NCBI GenBank assembly: GCA_039029915.1
Contig: JBCCFD010000445.1
Span: 1-6,547, forward strand
Source of the DNA: QQUD01 sp039029915
GTDB lineage: Bacteria; Chloroflexota; Anaerolineae; Promineifilales; Promineifilaceae
Direction of reading: 5' to 3'
DNA length: 6,547 bases
A model generated the notes under the pieces. The model searched no databases. It was given only the letters and a program-made list of their open reading frames with translations, and was not told where the DNA came from. Shown here one piece after another: positions 4,795 to 6,547 of the stretch; the first letter of the stretch is position 1; each line of letters opens with the position of its first letter. The translations under genes were made by a program, and so were the position numbers.

Positions 4795-6324
4795 CTTCGG
4801 CATCGTCAAAACCCGCTCAAAGTAACCACCCACAATTTCAGCCATTTCAGATACGGCCTCTTCAGGTAAGGCATCTATGCCAGCTAGACGGCGAGCTAGC
4901 TGCTTCTTAAAATCAGTTTGCATCTGACGCTGTATTTGGATACGCTGCGCTTGAGGAGAGCCAGCCCCGTGCATTGATTCTGTTAAATAACCAACCGCAT
5001 TACGACCAAGCGTCATATTTTCAATCAATCTTAAAATACGCATCCGGTTTTCGGTTGGCACATCGGCCCGACCCTTAAGATACTTTTCCAGCAAGGGGCC
5101 AATCTCTTCATGACGATAATCTTGTTCAGAGGGCATCGTGACCATCATACCGCCTGCCAAATCTTGGGCCAACCGGCCAATTTCATAAGGCATCTTGGTC
5201 ACATGGTGTTTACACACATTGGCAATCATATCATCACAAATATAAGCACCTGACTTTGTTTGATGGGCTTGATAGGATGAAGCGATACCGGTCGAGTAAA
5301 TCGTTTCATTCAGATGGGTCATCTCAACGAGCTTGTCTTTGATGTGGGATGCTTTTTCAACGCCGTTGTACTCTGCAATGGCGGCCGCTGCGCCAATAAG
5401 GACGTCTCCGACACCGCTTTTACAAACGTAACTACGCCGATGATAACAAGTGAATCGCTCAACCTGCATTGCCGCAAACTCATATTCTCCATTCATGAAG
5501 ATGAGCTCATTCGGAATAAAAACATCCTCAAAAATGACCATCGCCTCCTGACCACCATATTGCGCATTACCTGCATCAATGCTCCCATTTTCAAGCGCTC
5601 GGCTGTCACAGGATTGACGGCCGTATATGTAGGTAATCCCCTCGGCATCAACCGGCACCGCTCCAATGATTGCAAAATCCCTATCGTCTGGCCCAAGCCG
5701 CAGCGTGGGCATCACAATCAGCCAGTGAGAATTAATACATCCCGTTTGGTGCGCTTTGGCACCCGTAATGAAAACACCTTCATCGGTACGAGCGCTAATA
5801 TGAACGTACAAATCGGGGTCAGCTTGCTGATGCGGTGGCTTGCTGCGGTCACCCTTCACATCCGTCATTGCGCCACCGATAACATAGTTCGCAGCCTGCA
5901 TCTGCTTCAGAAACTGTTTGAGTCGGGCATGGTAGTTTGTATCGTGCGCTTCATCAATCTCAAAAGTCGTTGAATACAGTGAGTTTAGCGCATCCATCCC
6001 GACACATCGTTGAAAACAGGTGCCCGTTAACTGGCCTAACCGCCTCTGCATTTTATTTTGCAAGACCAGCTCTTCTGGGCTGGTGGCCACATGTAAAAAC
6101 CGATTGACACGCTCACCAGTGAACGGTGACATAGCGGTTGCCAAATCAGGACGGCGTACAGCGAGATCGTATGTTTCGGCAATGGCGTTGATAGACGGCC
6201 GTATAACTGGATGATCAACAGGCTCGCTAACCAGTTCCCCAGACAGGTAAACTTTCAGGTTTCGGCCTCGCAAGCTCTCAATGTACTCAGCTCCATTCGT
6301 GATTTTTGCAACTGTTTTTTCCAT
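4792..6324 (-). CDS. 4-hydroxybutyryl-CoA dehydratase-like flavoprotein (4-hydroxyphenylacetate 3-hydroxylase superfamily)
   Basis: A 510-residue cytoplasmic protein of the acyl-CoA-dehydrogenase-like superfamily that holds 4-hydroxyphenylacetate 3-monooxygenase (HpaB) and 4-hydroxybutyryl-CoA dehydratase/vinylacetyl-CoA isomerase (AbfD). Its residues favour AbfD. AbfD of Clostridium aminobutyricum binds FAD and a [4Fe-4S] cluster through C99, C103, H292 and C299; here the counterparts are C103 and C107 (TGTCFQRC), H295 and C301 (YHRRSYVC). Other proposed AbfD catalytic residues also have counterparts: T194, E260, Y299, K302 and E449 (TESMHGAGSPQ). The oxygenase HpaB lacks the cluster cysteines. 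One residue is missing between H295 and C301 compared with the clostridial enzyme. Length fits the family (about 490-520). The likely reaction is dehydration of a 4-hydroxyacyl-CoA to an enoyl-CoA, but the substrate is unproven. AAAGGA (6333-6338) lies 8 bases before the ATG. It follows the dehalogenase by 85 bp and precedes the Nudix gene by 28 bp on the same strand. Confidence 0.85.
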   Translation of the reverse strand: MEKTVAKITNGAEYIESLRGRNLKVYLSGELVSEPVDHPVIRPSINAIAETYDLAVRRPDLATAMSPFTGERVNRFLHVATSPEELVLQNKMQRRLGQLTGTCFQRCVGMDALNSLYSTTFEIDEAHDTNYHARLKQFLKQMQAANYVIGGAMTDVKGDRSKPPHQQADPDLYVHISARTDEGVFITGAKAHQTGCINSHWLIVMPTLRLGPDDRDFAIIGAVPVDAEGITYIYGRQSCDSRALENGSIDAGNAQYGGQEAMVIFEDVFIPNELIFMNGEYEFAAMQVERFTCYHRRSYVCKSGVGDVLIGAAAAIAEYNGVEKASHIKDKLVEMTHLNETIYSTGIASSYQAHQTKSGAYICDDMIANVCKHHVTKMPYEIGRLAQDLAGGMMVTMPSEQDYRHEEIGPLLEKYLKGRADVPTENRMRILRLIENMTLGRNAVGYLTESMHGAGSPQAQRIQIQRQMQTDFKKQLARRLAGIDALPEEAVSEMAEIVGGYFERVLTMPK

Positions 6325-6370
6325 GCGGATTATCCTTTGGATTAGAGTTGAAGGTGGTGATCGTTAAATG

Positions 6371-6390
6371 CGGCAAGCAGTAGGCAGCCA
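6371..6390. repeat. Degenerate heptamer repeat after the dehalogenase gene
   Basis: The plus strand reads roughly GGCAAGC, AGTAGGC, AGCC in 7-base register. It sits in the 85-bp spacer between the dehalogenase stop and the dehydratase-like start. It is short and imperfect, so this call rests mainly on the similar arrays at other gene boundaries in the window. Confidence 0.35.
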
Positions 6391-6409
6391 ATTCACACTG
6401 TGGGGGTGC

Positions 6410-6547
6410 TTATTCAGCTCGGAGGCGATTTGCAAATTCGGCCGTGGCTTTACCAATCTCATGTGGCGAATCTTCTTGTACAAAATGCAGCCCTTTTACC
6501 GTAATTTCTTCTTGATTTGGCCAAGCGCGGCAATACTCTCGCTGCGC
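6410..6547 (-). CDS. Haloalkane dehalogenase, C-terminal 45 residues
   Basis: The end of a gene that enters from the right edge, readable to a TAA stop at 6410. The 45 residues include YCRAWPNQEEITV and GLHFVQEDSPHEIG, which closely match the C-terminal part of LinB/DhaA-type haloalkane dehalogenases (alpha/beta hydrolases that replace a carbon-bound halogen with hydroxyl). The His in GLHF is the catalytic histidine of the triad and lies 24 residues from the end, as in LinB, so the C-terminus is intact. The nucleophile Asp and the halide-binding residues are outside the window, so activity cannot be judged. It is followed on the same strand by the dehydratase-like gene after 85 bp; no terminator is visible in that gap, so cotranscription is possible. 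Confidence 0.82.
   Translation of the reverse strand, partial: AQREYCRAWPNQEEITVKGLHFVQEDSPHEIGKATAEFANRLRAE

Noticed and set aside
5314..5973. 219-residue plus-strand open frame
   Set aside because: Antisense to the dehydratase-like gene. Its composition looks like a reverse-frame translation, and the minus frame contains conserved cluster ligands.

Overview
The window is bacterial. It has Shine-Dalgarno-led genes, an intrinsic terminator, a T-box leader and one tRNA. I cannot name the species. The T-box, the LinB-like dehalogenase, the WRTDGT-repeat plus FIMAH-like secreted protein, the heptanucleotide tandem repeats between genes and moderate GC together suggest a Chloroflexota bacterium (Anaerolineae-like). 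This is inference; other T-box-bearing phyla are possible.

Layout from left to right. (1) Positions 1-1037, minus strand: a GNAT acetyltransferase that runs off the left edge, preceded 10 bp away by a small alpha/beta hydrolase; these two look like one operon. (2) Positions 1038-1551: a gene-free stretch that is dense in RNA signals. On the minus strand it holds a sigma70-type promoter, a T-box Stem I, repeat-rich spacer, a complete tRNA-Ala(GGC) gene, a T-box antiterminator and terminator, and heptamer repeats running into the hydrolase start codon. The tRNA lies inside the T-box leader, and this is the most unusual thing in the window. (3) Positions 1552-2340, minus strand: a TauE/SafE (TSUP) family permease with its own candidate promoter. 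(4) Positions 2551-4215, plus strand: a secreted WRTDGT-repeat protein with a FIMAH-like C-terminal helical domain. (5) Positions 4245-4283: a perfect bidirectional terminator between convergent genes. (6) Positions 4314-6547, minus strand, in transcription order: the C-terminus of a haloalkane dehalogenase, a 4-hydroxybutyryl-CoA dehydratase-like (4-hydroxyphenylacetate 3-hydroxylase superfamily) flavoprotein, and a Nudix hydrolase; probably one transcript.

Two sequence-level patterns run across the window. The octamer ACGGCCGT occurs ten times, six of them as the full palindrome AACGGCCGTT, in coding sequence in different reading frames and in the terminator. This resembles the HIP1 palindrome of cyanobacteria but with a different sequence. 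Short tandem repeats with a 7-base period sit exactly at gene boundaries: at the hydrolase start codon, at the dehydratase stop codon, upstream of the tRNA and downstream of the dehalogenase.

I see no CRISPR array, insertion sequence, integrase or phage gene. Of the plausible systems, the tRNA-in-T-box arrangement and the iterated palindrome best deserve follow-up.
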